Shown here: in pieces, positions 34,837 to 43,838 of the stretch
Layout of the letters: each line of letters starts with the position of its first letter
How positions within the stretch are numbered: position 1 is the stretch's first letter
Assembly (NCBI RefSeq): GCF_022884085.1
Contig: NZ_JAGGCS010000007.1
Location: 59,458-123,457 of the forward strand
Reading direction: 5' to 3'
Length of the DNA: 64,000 bases
Source of the DNA: Paenirhizobium cremeum
GTDB lineage: Bacteria; Pseudomonadota; Alphaproteobacteria; Rhizobiales; Rhizobiaceae
Notes under the pieces: model-generated
What the model was told of the DNA's origin: nothing
Databases searched by the model: none
The model's input: only the letters and a program-made list of their open reading frames with translations
Translations under genes and position numbers: made by a program

Positions 34837-36873
34837 TCAGATATCCTTGGCGAGGCGCAGCGCATCATAGATGGCGGCGTGGGTGTTGCGCGCTGCGACC
34901 GCATCGCCGATGCGGAAGAGCTGGTAGGCTCCGTCCGGATTGCGTTCGACCGTCTGTGGCGCCCCGGACAGCAATTCGTCATACGAGACTTCGCCAAGGT
35001 TCCTCGAACCGGGTTTCAGCTCGAAATAAAGGTCATCCAGCGGAATAGTGCCGTGGTTGACGACGATCTGGTCGACCGTGCGCTGCTTCGCGACCCCGCC
35101 GTAATCGCTGCCGACATGGGCGATGAGCTGGTTGCCGCTCTTTTCCGCGGCCTCCAGCCGGTAGGTGACGGTGAACGTCGCATCGAGCTTCTGCAGGGAG
35201 CGCATGTAGGGGACGAGGTTCATGGCCATCACCTCCGGTGCGAAGGACCGGTCCGGGGTCATGATTTCCACCTTGCCGCCCGCTCTGGCGATGATCTCGG
35301 CGGCCTGCAGGCCGGCATGATCGCCGGCGTCGTCATAAACGAGCACGTTAGCACCCGGCTTCACGTCACCGGAAATGATGTCCCAGGAGGAGACGACCAG
35401 CTCATTGCCATGGGTCAGCACATCGGTATGCGGCAGGCCGCCGGTCGCGACAATCACGACATCGGGATTTTCCGCCGCAACCATGCCGGCTTCCGCCCAT
35501 GTGTTGAAATGAAAGGTGACGCCGAGCTTCTCGCACTGGCTCATGCGCCAGTCGATGATGCCGATCATTTCCCGCCGGCGCTCGCTCTGGGCGGTGAGCC
35601 GGATCTGTCCGCCGGGATCGTTCGCCGCCTCGAAGACCACGACCTCGTGGCCGCGCTCGGCCGAAACGCGCGCCGCCTCGAGGCCGGCCGGGCCGGCGCC
35701 GACGATCACCACCTTCTTGCGCACCGCCGCCTTCGGGATATCGTGCGGCATCGTCTCCTCGCGGCCCGTCGCCGCATTGTGGATGCAGAAGGCAAGGCCG
35801 CCCTGGTAGATGCGGTCGAGACAGTAATTCGCGCCGACGCAGGGACGGATGTCCTCCTCGCGCCTTTCGAGGATCTTGCGCACGATATGCGGGTCGGTCA
35901 TGTGGGCGCGGGTCATGCCGATCATGTCGACCTTGCCGGCGGCAATCGCATGGCGCGCGGTGGCGACGTCCTGAATTTTCGCCGCATGGAAGGTCGGGAA
36001 ATGCGTCGCCGCGCGGATTTCGCCGGCAAAATCGAGATGGGGGGCGCTTGCCATGCCCTGGATCGGGATAACGTCGGTCAGGCCCGGGTCGGTATCGATA
36101 TGGCCGCGAATGATGTTCAGGTAGTCGATCAGGCCGCTTTCCTTGAGGCGGCGGGAGATTTCAAGGCCTTCGGCCTTTCCGGTCCCGCCGGGAAGACATT
36201 CGTCCGCCGTATAGCGCAAGCCTAAGATGAAGTCGTCGCCGACCCGCTTGCGGATCGCCTTCAGGACGTCGAAACAGAAGCGCATGCGGTTGTCGAGCGA
36301 GCCGCCATAGGGACCGTCGAGTTCGTTGGTGAGCGGCGAGACGAACTGATCGATGAGATGGCCGTAGGCTTCCAGCTCGATGCCGTCCATGCCGCCCGCC
36401 TTCATGCGTTCGGCCGCATCGGCGAAATCCTTGATGATGCGCTCGATATCCCAGTCCTCGAGCTTCTTGGGAAATGCCCGGTGGGCCGCCTCGCGATGAT
36501 GGGAGGGGGCAAGCACGGGCAGCCAGTCTCCCTTGTCCCAGCGGGTACGGCGGCCGAGATGGGTGAGCTGGATCATGATCGCGGCTCCCGCTTCATGCAC
36601 CGCATCGGTCATTTCCCGAACCCAGGGAACGATCTCGTCCTTGTAGGCAAGCAGATTGTTGAAGACCGGGGGACTGTCCTTCGAGACGGCGGCGGAACCG
36701 GCGGTCATGGTCAAGGCCACCCCGCCCCTCGCCCGCTCCACCGTATAGACCCGGTAGCGGCCCTTCGGCATGCCGTCTTCGGGATAGGCGGGTTCGTGCG
36801 AGGTGACGATGATGCGGTTGCGCAGGGTCAGGTGCTTCAGCTGATAGGGCTGAAGCAGGGGATCGTTCGACAT
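34837..36873 (-). CDS. NADH:flavin oxidoreductase, N-methylproline demethylase/TMADH-like
   Basis: 678 residues from ATG 36873, with GGAG eight bases upstream. The N-terminal old-yellow-enzyme barrel (about 1-340, NRIIVTSHEPAYP) is followed by a cluster segment and a Rossmann FAD/NAD half (GAGPAGLEAARVSAERGHEV). The usual Cys-x2-Cys-x2-Cys cluster loop here reads CVGANYCLDR, so the second cysteine is alanine. Relatives demethylate N-methylated amino acids such as N-methylproline or histamine-like amines. It diverges from a TetR gene. Confidence 0.85.
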   Translation of the reverse strand: MSNDPLLQPYQLKHLTLRNRIIVTSHEPAYPEDGMPKGRYRVYTVERARGGVALTMTAGSAAVSKDSPPVFNNLLAYKDEIVPWVREMTDAVHEAGAAIMIQLTHLGRRTRWDKGDWLPVLAPSHHREAAHRAFPKKLEDWDIERIIKDFADAAERMKAGGMDGIELEAYGHLIDQFVSPLTNELDGPYGGSLDNRMRFCFDVLKAIRKRVGDDFILGLRYTADECLPGGTGKAEGLEISRRLKESGLIDYLNIIRGHIDTDPGLTDVIPIQGMASAPHLDFAGEIRAATHFPTFHAAKIQDVATARHAIAAGKVDMIGMTRAHMTDPHIVRKILERREEDIRPCVGANYCLDRIYQGGLAFCIHNAATGREETMPHDIPKAAVRKKVVIVGAGPAGLEAARVSAERGHEVVVFEAANDPGGQIRLTAQSERRREMIGIIDWRMSQCEKLGVTFHFNTWAEAGMVAAENPDVVIVATGGLPHTDVLTHGNELVVSSWDIISGDVKPGANVLVYDDAGDHAGLQAAEIIARAGGKVEIMTPDRSFAPEVMAMNLVPYMRSLQKLDATFTVTYRLEAAEKSGNQLIAHVGSDYGGVAKQRTVDQIVVNHGTIPLDDLYFELKPGSRNLGEVSYDELLSGAPQTVERNPDGAYQLFRIGDAVAARNTHAAIYDALRLAKDI

Positions 36874-36923
36874 GCGACGGGCTCCGTCTTTTGGGGGGCT
36901 TTGTTTCCGACGGTAAGCGGGAA

Positions 36924-36984
36924 TGTACATAGGTGTCAACAATCAAAAACACCGTCGTCTGGCAAATCGACGTATGTGTACATT
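36924..36984. promoter_or_regulatory. Paired TGTACA sites, possible TetR operators
   Basis: ATGTACAT at 36924-36931 and ATGTGTACAT at 36975-36984 share a TGTACA core, 53 bases apart in the divergent gap. They could be binding sites for the neighbouring TetR protein. Confidence 0.45.
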
Positions 36985-37023
36985 TTGCTTGTGACAGCGA
37001 GCGGGATTTGTTAGGAGACGGTC

Positions 37024-37653
37024 ATGGAACAGGCGACGGCTGACAGCGGATGGCGAGGCTCGCACGAAGGATGGCTTGAGGCCGCCTACGAAACCCTGCT
37101 CGAATCCGGCGTGGATTCGGTAAAGATCCTGCCGCTGGCCAAGCGGCTCAATCTTTCGCGAACCAGCTTCTACTGGTTCTTCAAGGATCGGGAGGAGCTT
37201 CTGGGCGCGCTCGTTTCGCGCTGGAGGGAGAAGAATACCGGCAATCTGGTCAGACAAACCGAGGCCTATGCCGAATCCATCGCGGAGGCGATGCTGAACG
37301 TCTTCGATTGCTGGCTGAACAAGGATCTCTTCGATTCCCAGTTCGAGTTCGCGGTCCGCAGCTGGGCCCTGCAATCGCCGGAAATCCTTACGGAAGTGCA
37401 GCGGGCCGACCAGACGAGAATGGAGGCGCTGTGCCGCATGTTCTCCCGGTTCGGCTACGCCGAGGGGCCGGCGGACGTTCGCGCACGCACGACCTATCTG
37501 GTCCAGATCGGATATATCTCGATGCAATCCAGCGAGGATCTTGCGCTGCGCATGAAGCGCATCCCGGAATACATCGCAATCTATACCGGCCAGATCCCGC
37601 AGCAGCGGGAACTCGACCGCTTTTTCGCGCGGCATGGATACAGAACGGAGTGA
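37024..37653 (+). CDS. TetR-family regulator
   Basis: 209 residues. An N-terminal HTH (about 17-60, LPLAKRLNLSRTSFYWFFKD) precedes an all-helical ligand domain. It lies divergent from the flavin oxidoreductase and 132 bases upstream of an Ldh-family gene; it probably represses the former through the TGTACA sites. The ligand is unknown. Confidence 0.88.
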   Translation: MEQATADSGWRGSHEGWLEAAYETLLESGVDSVKILPLAKRLNLSRTSFYWFFKDREELLGALVSRWREKNTGNLVRQTEAYAESIAEAMLNVFDCWLNKDLFDSQFEFAVRSWALQSPEILTEVQRADQTRMEALCRMFSRFGYAEGPADVRARTTYLVQIGYISMQSSEDLALRMKRIPEYIAIYTGQIPQQRELDRFFARHGYRTE

Positions 37654-37785
37654 AGGCAAGGTGGGAACAGGCAAAGGCTTGAGGATCGGCCTGATCGGCG
37701 CAGCCATCGCGAACGCGGTGTTGAACGCCGGGATCGTCGAGCCTCGGGGCCTCTCGCCATGCTGTCGCAGAATGCAGGGCGCATG

Positions 37786-38802
37786 ATGTCCGACGAAATC
37801 GAACTCGATCAGGCGGAAGCGGAAGCGCTCGCGATGCGCGCCTGCCTGAACGCCGGCGCAAATCCCGACAGCGCGCGGTCGCTCGTCGCCGCCACGCTTT
37901 CGGCGGCGCGCTTCGGTCCGGCGACGCTCGGTTTTCCGCATATGCTGGATTACCTGAACGGCTTTCGCGAGGGACGCATCAACGGCGATCCCGCCCCCGG
38001 CCTCACGCGCCCCTTCCCCGCATTTCTCGCCTCCGATGCCGATGGCGGCATAGCGCAGCTCGGCTTCGACCTCGCATTCGGCGATTTCGTCGCTACGGCG
38101 CGCGACCTGGGGATTGCCATCCTTACCCAGACGAACAGCTACACCACTGGAGAGCTCGGATATTACGTGCGCCGGCTTGCGGCCGAAGGCCTGGTCGGCC
38201 TCGCGGCGACAAACGCCAACGCCATGGTCGTAATCAGGCCCGGAGGCCCGGCCGTCTACAGCACCAACCCTCTGGCCTTCGGCTTTCCGCTCGGCGATGG
38301 GGTGCCGCCGCTGGTCATCGACCAGTCTTCAAGCGCGACGGCCTTCGTCAACATCGTCGCAGCGGCGGCCGAGGGACGGCCCATTCCGGAGGGCTGGGCG
38401 GTGGATGCCGGCGGCCGGCAGACCCGCAACGCGGAAGAGGCGCTTGAAGGCGCGCTGCTGCCCTTCGGCGGCCGCAAGGGCGCCAATGTGGCGCTTCTCG
38501 TGGAGATGCTTTCCGCCGGCCTGACGGGTGGGCCCTGGTCGCTTGACGTGCCGGACTTCCGATCCGGCAACGCCTCCCCGGCCGTGGGACTGACGGTGAT
38601 CGCGATCATGCCGGGAACAGCCGGCGAAGGACGGATCGCGCGAGCACGCGACCATGCCCATCGCCTGCAGGAGTACGGCGTATATATTCCGGGCGTGGAG
38701 AGGACCGATGTCGCGCAGGCATTTTCGAAGTTCCTGAAGATGCCGCGCGGTGTTTACGATGCGGTTTTCGCCTTCGCATCCGGAGGCGGGACAGCGACCT
38801 GA
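37786..38802 (+). CDS. Ldh-family (malate/lactate/ureidoglycolate-type) dehydrogenase
   Basis: 338 residues from ATG 37786, chosen because GCAGGG lies six bases upstream; in-frame starts at 37759 and 37783 are possible. It has the Ldh_2 family pattern with NSYTTGELGYYVRRLAAEGL, a histidine-poor active site, and GRKGANVALLVEMLSAGLTG. In proline-betaine and hydroxyproline catabolic clusters this family includes delta-1-pyrroline-2-carboxylate reductases, which would fit the demethylase next to it; malate- or lactate-like substrates are equally possible. Confidence 0.8.
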   Translation: MSDEIELDQAEAEALAMRACLNAGANPDSARSLVAATLSAARFGPATLGFPHMLDYLNGFREGRINGDPAPGLTRPFPAFLASDADGGIAQLGFDLAFGDFVATARDLGIAILTQTNSYTTGELGYYVRRLAAEGLVGLAATNANAMVVIRPGGPAVYSTNPLAFGFPLGDGVPPLVIDQSSSATAFVNIVAAAAEGRPIPEGWAVDAGGRQTRNAEEALEGALLPFGGRKGANVALLVEMLSAGLTGGPWSLDVPDFRSGNASPAVGLTVIAIMPGTAGEGRIARARDHAHRLQEYGVYIPGVERTDVAQAFSKFLKMPRGVYDAVFAFASGGGTAT

Positions 38803-38940
38803 ACCGAAAGCGCCCGAAGACAACCTTGTATGTCTTTCATCAAAGCGCTCGCTTCCGCCCCGGCTTGGGCCTATACGCAGGTGCGTCCGGCCCCGTCCGG
38901 CGCAGGAAGACAGACCCGCCCAAGGCATTCGGAGGACCCA

Positions 38941-39156
38941 ATGGACACGATCAGAATCGAAAATCGCGGCGATTTCGGCCTCTGGGCGATCGAGGTTTCA
39001 AAGCTGATCGTCAGCGAGCAGGGTTTTGCGCTCGCCAAGGCTGCCCGCGACGGATCGGAAGACGATGTCCGCGCGGCGGGCAATGCCCTCGGTCAGGCCA
39101 TTACCGACGCCCTCATGGAGGTTTATGACGGCCTTCTGGGCGAAGCGGGCGAATAG
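38941..39156 (+). CDS. Small hypothetical protein
   Basis: 71 residues from ATG 38941 with GGAGG a few bases upstream. It is acidic, mostly helical, without signal peptide or membrane segment. I do not recognise it. The upstream extension of the frame to 38830 lacks a convincing ribosome site. Confidence 0.55.
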   Translation: MDTIRIENRGDFGLWAIEVSKLIVSEQGFALAKAARDGSEDDVRAAGNALGQAITDALMEVYDGLLGEAGE

Positions 39157-39177
39157 CAGAAAGCGGCCATCCGCCGC

Positions 39178-40593
39178 TCAAGCCCTCGCCGGCGGGCCCT
39201 GAAGGCCGTTGGTGCGGATGAGGCTCGCGAGCCGGTTCGTGTTCAGAAGCATGGCTTCGAGTGAGGCGGTTGCGGCTTCGCCGAGGCGGCCTTCGGCGCG
39301 GGCCGCGCCGAGCGAAGCGGCGAGTTCGGCGATGTTGCGGGCGGCGGCTTCGAGGGATTTCAGCATGGTTTCGTTGGCAGCAAAGCGGGCAAGACCGCCT
39401 GCCGAAAGACCGCCGATGCCGGTCGGAACCTGCGGGCCGCCGTCGGTATAACCCTCGGGCAGCGTGCCCTTGAGGTTGATGACACGCTTTTCGACGATGG
39501 CCGAAAAGATCTGGTCGACCGCCTGCTTCGCGCCTGCGACGCGAGAGGGATGATCGGTATCGGCTGCGGCATGCGGCAGAAGCTCCAGCCGGTCGCGATA
39601 GGTTTCGACGAGCGCCAGATAAGGCAGCATCGGCCCGGAAAGCGCGCCGGTCTCAAGATTGCGGAAAAGGTCGGCGTCGATCGCCGCATGGCGCACCTTG
39701 CCCGCAGCGAGCGCGCGTGCAAGCGCCGGAACATCGACCAGCTCGCCGCGGTCGTAGTTGATGAGGATCGCGCCATCGTTCAGCGCCGACAGCACGGCGT
39801 CGCCGATCAGGCCGGAATTGCTCCATGTGCCGGTTTCCGCAACGGGCTGGCCGAGGCCGACATGGACGCTCAGCGCATCCGCACCGGCCGCCGCCCGAAC
39901 CGGATCTTCCGCATAGATGAAACCTTCGGCCTCGATCCATTCCCGGTGGCGGGCGCGGGCATGCACCACGACATCCATGCCGAAGGCCTGGCCAAGCCTT
40001 GCAACCTCGCGGCCGATATTGCCGTAGCCGATCACCGCGAGACACTTGCCTTCCAGCTTTTGGGTCGGATAGTCGCGAAGCTCGCGACCGGTATCGAATT
40101 GGCCTGCGGCGACGCGCGCGTGGAGTTCGTCCACCGGCAGGTCGGGCACGACCTTCAACAGTGCCTTCAGCACCATCTGCGCGGTGGCGCGACTGTTGGT
40201 GCCCGGCGTGTTCATCAGCGGCGCCGTTCCGCCCGCGCCGCTGCCGCCGCCCCAGGAGGCGGAACCCATATTGCCGGTGCCGGCACCGATCCGCACGCCT
40301 CCGAGCGGAAACACGGTTTCCGCCGGAAGGAAGGTGGCGGCGGCGATCACGGCGTCATACTGGCCGTTTCCGGCAACGGCGAGAAGCTCCTCGCGGGTGC
40401 TGAGATCGGGCAGGTAATGGAAATGCAGGCGTCCGTCGGAGACGGTGGCGGGAGCGCTCATGCTGCCTTCATGGAAGACACCGCCCTTTTCCGCCACGTA
40501 GCGCGCGATCTCGCTGTGGTCGGGACGGCCGTCGGAGAGCAGCTTGAGGCCCACCAGGTCGCAGATGAGGATATTGGCGCCGCTGCTGGTCAT
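39178..40593 (-). CDS. D-isomer-specific 2-hydroxyacid dehydrogenase (SerA-like)
   Basis: 471 residues preceded by GGAGGAG. The NAD-binding motif GYGNIGREVARLG sits mid-protein, with the catalytic arginine in NYDRGELVDV, an acidic residue in IDADLFRNLE and a histidine in LLPHAA, the usual R-E/D-H set. It is longer than a typical 320-residue dehydrogenase; the last 90 residues are a helical extension of unknown role. The substrate is unknown and it is probably not part of the upstream cat-ben operon, since 128 bases and a hairpin-like sequence separate them. Confidence 0.85.
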   Translation of the reverse strand: MTSSGANILICDLVGLKLLSDGRPDHSEIARYVAEKGGVFHEGSMSAPATVSDGRLHFHYLPDLSTREELLAVAGNGQYDAVIAAATFLPAETVFPLGGVRIGAGTGNMGSASWGGGSGAGGTAPLMNTPGTNSRATAQMVLKALLKVVPDLPVDELHARVAAGQFDTGRELRDYPTQKLEGKCLAVIGYGNIGREVARLGQAFGMDVVVHARARHREWIEAEGFIYAEDPVRAAAGADALSVHVGLGQPVAETGTWSNSGLIGDAVLSALNDGAILINYDRGELVDVPALARALAAGKVRHAAIDADLFRNLETGALSGPMLPYLALVETYRDRLELLPHAAADTDHPSRVAGAKQAVDQIFSAIVEKRVINLKGTLPEGYTDGGPQVPTGIGGLSAGGLARFAANETMLKSLEAAARNIAELAASLGAARAEGRLGEAATASLEAMLLNTNRLASLIRTNGLQGPPARA

Positions 40594-40721
40594 GAGGTCT
40601 CCTCCGGTTTTTTTGTCGGGCGGGCGGCGGCCTGCCGTCCGTCCCAGTCAGAAACGATCAACGCGGAAGGGTGTCAAGCCGGCGGGAGGGGTTCGACCGC
40701 CGGACCAGGCCGGATCATCGG

Positions 40722-41537
40722 TCATTCTGCCGGGCGGATAGCTGCCGGCTGCTGATCGAGAAAGTCTCTGACTGCCGCATTGAACAGGTCGGCCGCCTCG
40801 ATGTTGACGATGTGCCGTCCTGGAAGAGAGAGATGGCTTCCCCGTTGCACGCCGCTTGCGATCTGCTCGAGATCGGAGGGAGGACATACCGGATCGGCAG
40901 CGCCGGATATGGCGAGAACCGGGTTGGCGATCCCTCCGATTTCAGTGCGAAGATCGGCGTCAGCCAGCGCCGCGCAACAGCCCACATAGCCCTCGACCGA
41001 GGTCGCGGCGAAACGGTCGAGAATATCCCCCACGATGCCAGGCTCCGCCTCCCTGAATTCCGGGGTGAACCATCTTTCGCCGGTTGCAGCGCGAAGGCCC
41101 TCCAGTCCGTCTTTCCGCACCGCCTGGATGCGGGCGCTCCAGCTCTCCGCCGTTCCTATCCTAGCCGCCGTGGCGCAAAGCACGATTTTTCCGAGCCGGC
41201 GGCCCGCATGGATACCGAGCCACTGCCCCGTCAGCCCGCCGATGGAGAGGCCGCAAAAATGCGTCTGCCCGATATCGAGGGCATCGAGCAGCCTGAGCAC
41301 GTCGCCGCCGAGATCGGAAAGCGAGTACGGCGCGGGCGGTGCCGAGGACAGGCCGTGACCGCGCCTGTCATAGCGCAGCACGCGGTAACGCTCCGACAAT
41401 GCTTCTGCCTGAGCGTCCCACATGTGCAGGTCGGTGCCGAGCGAATTGCAGAAGAGCAGCCATGGCCTGACTTCGTCCGAGATGTCGCCGTCGATGCGAT
41501 AATGGAGGCGATGGGTGGAGAGATCGAGATGGGGCAT
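40722..41537 (-). CDS. pcaD: 3-oxoadipate enol-lactonase
   Basis: 271 residues from ATG 41537. An alpha/beta-hydrolase with nucleophile motif GLSIGG, an aspartate in SGAADPV and a histidine in LPGRHIVNIE. It hydrolyses beta-ketoadipate enol-lactone to 3-oxoadipate, joining the catechol branch to central metabolism. Last gene of the catBCA-benABCD operon; the pcaIJF genes needed afterwards are not in this window. Confidence 0.87.
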   Translation of the reverse strand: MPHLDLSTHRLHYRIDGDISDEVRPWLLFCNSLGTDLHMWDAQAEALSERYRVLRYDRRGHGLSSAPPAPYSLSDLGGDVLRLLDALDIGQTHFCGLSIGGLTGQWLGIHAGRRLGKIVLCATAARIGTAESWSARIQAVRKDGLEGLRAATGERWFTPEFREAEPGIVGDILDRFAATSVEGYVGCCAALADADLRTEIGGIANPVLAISGAADPVCPPSDLEQIASGVQRGSHLSLPGRHIVNIEAADLFNAAVRDFLDQQPAAIRPAE

Positions 41538-41676
41538 TTTACCGGAACTCTTCAGGCCGTGGATTATGGGGTTCATCGGGCCTGTCCCGGCAGCGGCTCC
41601 AGCGCGGGACAGGTCGATGGAACGGATGACGACCGATAGGGTAGCCGGCATGTCCACCCGCCGGCTACCCCGTTTC

Positions 41677-43008
41677 TCATACCATCGCCAGCTGGACGGC
41701 GCTCTCGCGCCGGGCGTTGCTGACGGCGAAGACCGCCATCGCGAGAGCGGAAACCGCCGCCGGTACGGCGAAAATCAGGAAGTTCTGCTGCAGCGGCAAC
41801 TGCTGGGCGAGCAATACGCCGCCGAGCGTCGGTCCGACGATGGCGCCGATGCGCCCGACACCGGAGGCCCAGCCCAGCCCCGTCGAACGGACGGAGAGGT
41901 TATAGAGCTGCGCCACGCTGGCATAGAGCAGGATCTGCGTGCCGATGGTGGTCGCCCCGGCAACGAAGACCATGAGGAAAAGGATGCCGGCCGGCGGATT
42001 GTAGCCGATGAGCGCGATCGAGACGGCGGCTGCGAGGAAGAAGCCGACCACGACTTTCGGCAGGCCGAAGCGATCCCCGAGCCGGCCGCCGGCAATCGCG
42101 CCGACCATGCCGCCGAAGTTCAGCGAGAAAAGACTGAGAAGGCTCGCCTTTTCCGCATAGCCGGCTTCCTGCAGCACCTTCGGCAGCCAGGACGACAGCA
42201 GATAGACCAGCAGCAGGCAGCAGAAGAAGGCAACCCACAGCATGAGGGTGCGCAGGCTGCGCTGGTGACGGAAGAGTTCCGCGACCGAGGCGGATGCACC
42301 CTTGGTTTCGCTGAAGACCAGCCTATCGTTTTCACCGAGGCGCGCGGCGGGATCGATCTTGGCATAGATGCGCTTTGCCTTTGCCTGATCGCCCTGGCGG
42401 ATGAGGAAACCGAGCGATTCCGGCAGCTGCCACAGGATGAAGGGCAGCATGACGAGCGGTACGGCGGCAATGAAGAACATCGGCTGCCATCCGTATTGCG
42501 GAATGAGACCGATGCCGAGGCCCGCCGCCACCATGCCGCCGACCGAGTAGCCGGAGAACATCAACGCCACCATGGTGCCGCGCAGGCGCTTCGGCGCATA
42601 TTCGTTCATCAGCGCGACCGCGTTCGGCATCAGTCCGCCGCAGCCGAGACCGGCGATGAAGCGAAAGACCTTGAACTGGTCCGGCGAGGCGGCGAAACCG
42701 GTGAAGAGCGTCGACACCGTGAACAGCATGAAGCTGATGGCGATACCCTTCTTGCGGCCGATCCTGTCGGCCAGCGGCCCGAAGACCAACGCGCCGAACA
42801 TCATGCCGAACAGCGCCCAGGCCTGGAGAGCGCCGGCCTGCGGCTTGCTCAGGCCCCATTCCGCAATCAGCGTCGGCAACACCGTGCCGGCGACGAAGAC
42901 GTCGTATCCGTCGACGATGAGCAATAGCGCGCAGAGCGCCACCACCGTCCACTGGAACCCTCCGAAGGGATGGCTGTCTATTGCTTCATTCACATCGATA
43001 TTGCGCAT
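41677..43008 (-). CDS. Aromatic acid:H+ symporter (BenK/PcaK-type MFS)
   Basis: 443 residues from ATG 43008 behind GGGAGGAG. Twelve membrane segments; conserved loop motif GPLADRIGRKKG after TM2, and DGYDVFVAGTVLP in TM1, as in the aromatic acid:H+ symporter family. Given the ben genes upstream, benzoate is the probable substrate. Confidence 0.9.
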   Translation of the reverse strand: MRNIDVNEAIDSHPFGGFQWTVVALCALLLIVDGYDVFVAGTVLPTLIAEWGLSKPQAGALQAWALFGMMFGALVFGPLADRIGRKKGIAISFMLFTVSTLFTGFAASPDQFKVFRFIAGLGCGGLMPNAVALMNEYAPKRLRGTMVALMFSGYSVGGMVAAGLGIGLIPQYGWQPMFFIAAVPLVMLPFILWQLPESLGFLIRQGDQAKAKRIYAKIDPAARLGENDRLVFSETKGASASVAELFRHQRSLRTLMLWVAFFCCLLLVYLLSSWLPKVLQEAGYAEKASLLSLFSLNFGGMVGAIAGGRLGDRFGLPKVVVGFFLAAAVSIALIGYNPPAGILFLMVFVAGATTIGTQILLYASVAQLYNLSVRSTGLGWASGVGRIGAIVGPTLGGVLLAQQLPLQQNFLIFAVPAAVSALAMAVFAVSNARRESAVQLAMV

Positions 43009-43049
43009 ATCACTCCTCCCCGAGTTGTCACGCATGGAAATAAGGTGGA

Positions 43050-43838
43050 CTATCCGAGATCGCCGCCTGCGACCGGCAGCACGCTGCCGGTGATGTAGGA
43101 CGCCTCGTCGGAGGCGAGGAAAAGGATCGGCGCGGCCTGTTCCCCGATGGTCCCGTAGCGTTTCATGAAGCTCGACTGCTTCACCTGATCGACCACTTCC
43201 GACATCCAGCCCCGTTCCTCGGCCGTGTCGCCCTCGGCATTGCGAGGAACGCGGCGGGCGGGCGCCTCCGTGCCGCCGGGTGCCGTCGCCACCACGCGGA
43301 TATTGCGACCGGCGAGTTCCATGGCGAGCGACTGGGTGATCGCGTTCACGCCGCCCTTCGCCGCCGAATAGGGGACGCGGTGAATGCCGCGCGTCGCATT
43401 CGACGAAACATTGACGATCACGCCGCCGCCGCGGGCAAAAAGATGCGGAATGACCGCATGGCAGCAGTAAAGCGTCGGCATCAGCGAGCGGCGGATTTCC
43501 GCATCGATCTGCTGTGGCTTGAATTCCGCAAACGGTCGCATGCGGATGGCGCCGCCGACATTGTTGACGAGAATGTCGATGCCGCCGAACCTTTCCGCCG
43601 CAAACCGCATCGCGGCTTCCGCCCCGTCATGTGTCTCCAGATCGGTGTTGAAGGCTGCGGCATTGGGGCTTGCGGCCTCCGCGACGACCTCGCCGATGAA
43701 ATCGGCCCGGTCGACAAAAACCACCTGTCCGCCCTCCTGCACCGCGCGCAGGGCGACGGCGCGCCCGATGCCCTGTGCCGCTCCGGTCACCACGAGCACC
43801 TTGCCGGCGAAGCGGTTCTCAAAGACCGGCGCGTTCAT
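43050..43838 (-). CDS. benD: Benzoate diol dehydrogenase
   Basis: 262 residues, an SDR with TGAAQGIGRA nucleotide-binding motif and YSAAKGG active site. It oxidises the cis-diol of benzoate (1,6-dihydroxycyclohexa-2,4-diene-1-carboxylate) to catechol with release of CO2. It overlaps benC by 4 bases. Confidence 0.93.
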   Translation of the reverse strand: MNAPVFENRFAGKVLVVTGAAQGIGRAVALRAVQEGGQVVFVDRADFIGEVVAEAASPNAAAFNTDLETHDGAEAAMRFAAERFGGIDILVNNVGGAIRMRPFAEFKPQQIDAEIRRSLMPTLYCCHAVIPHLFARGGGVIVNVSSNATRGIHRVPYSAAKGGVNAITQSLAMELAGRNIRVVATAPGGTEAPARRVPRNAEGDTAEERGWMSEVVDQVKQSSFMKRYGTIGEQAAPILFLASDEASYITGSVLPVAGGDLG

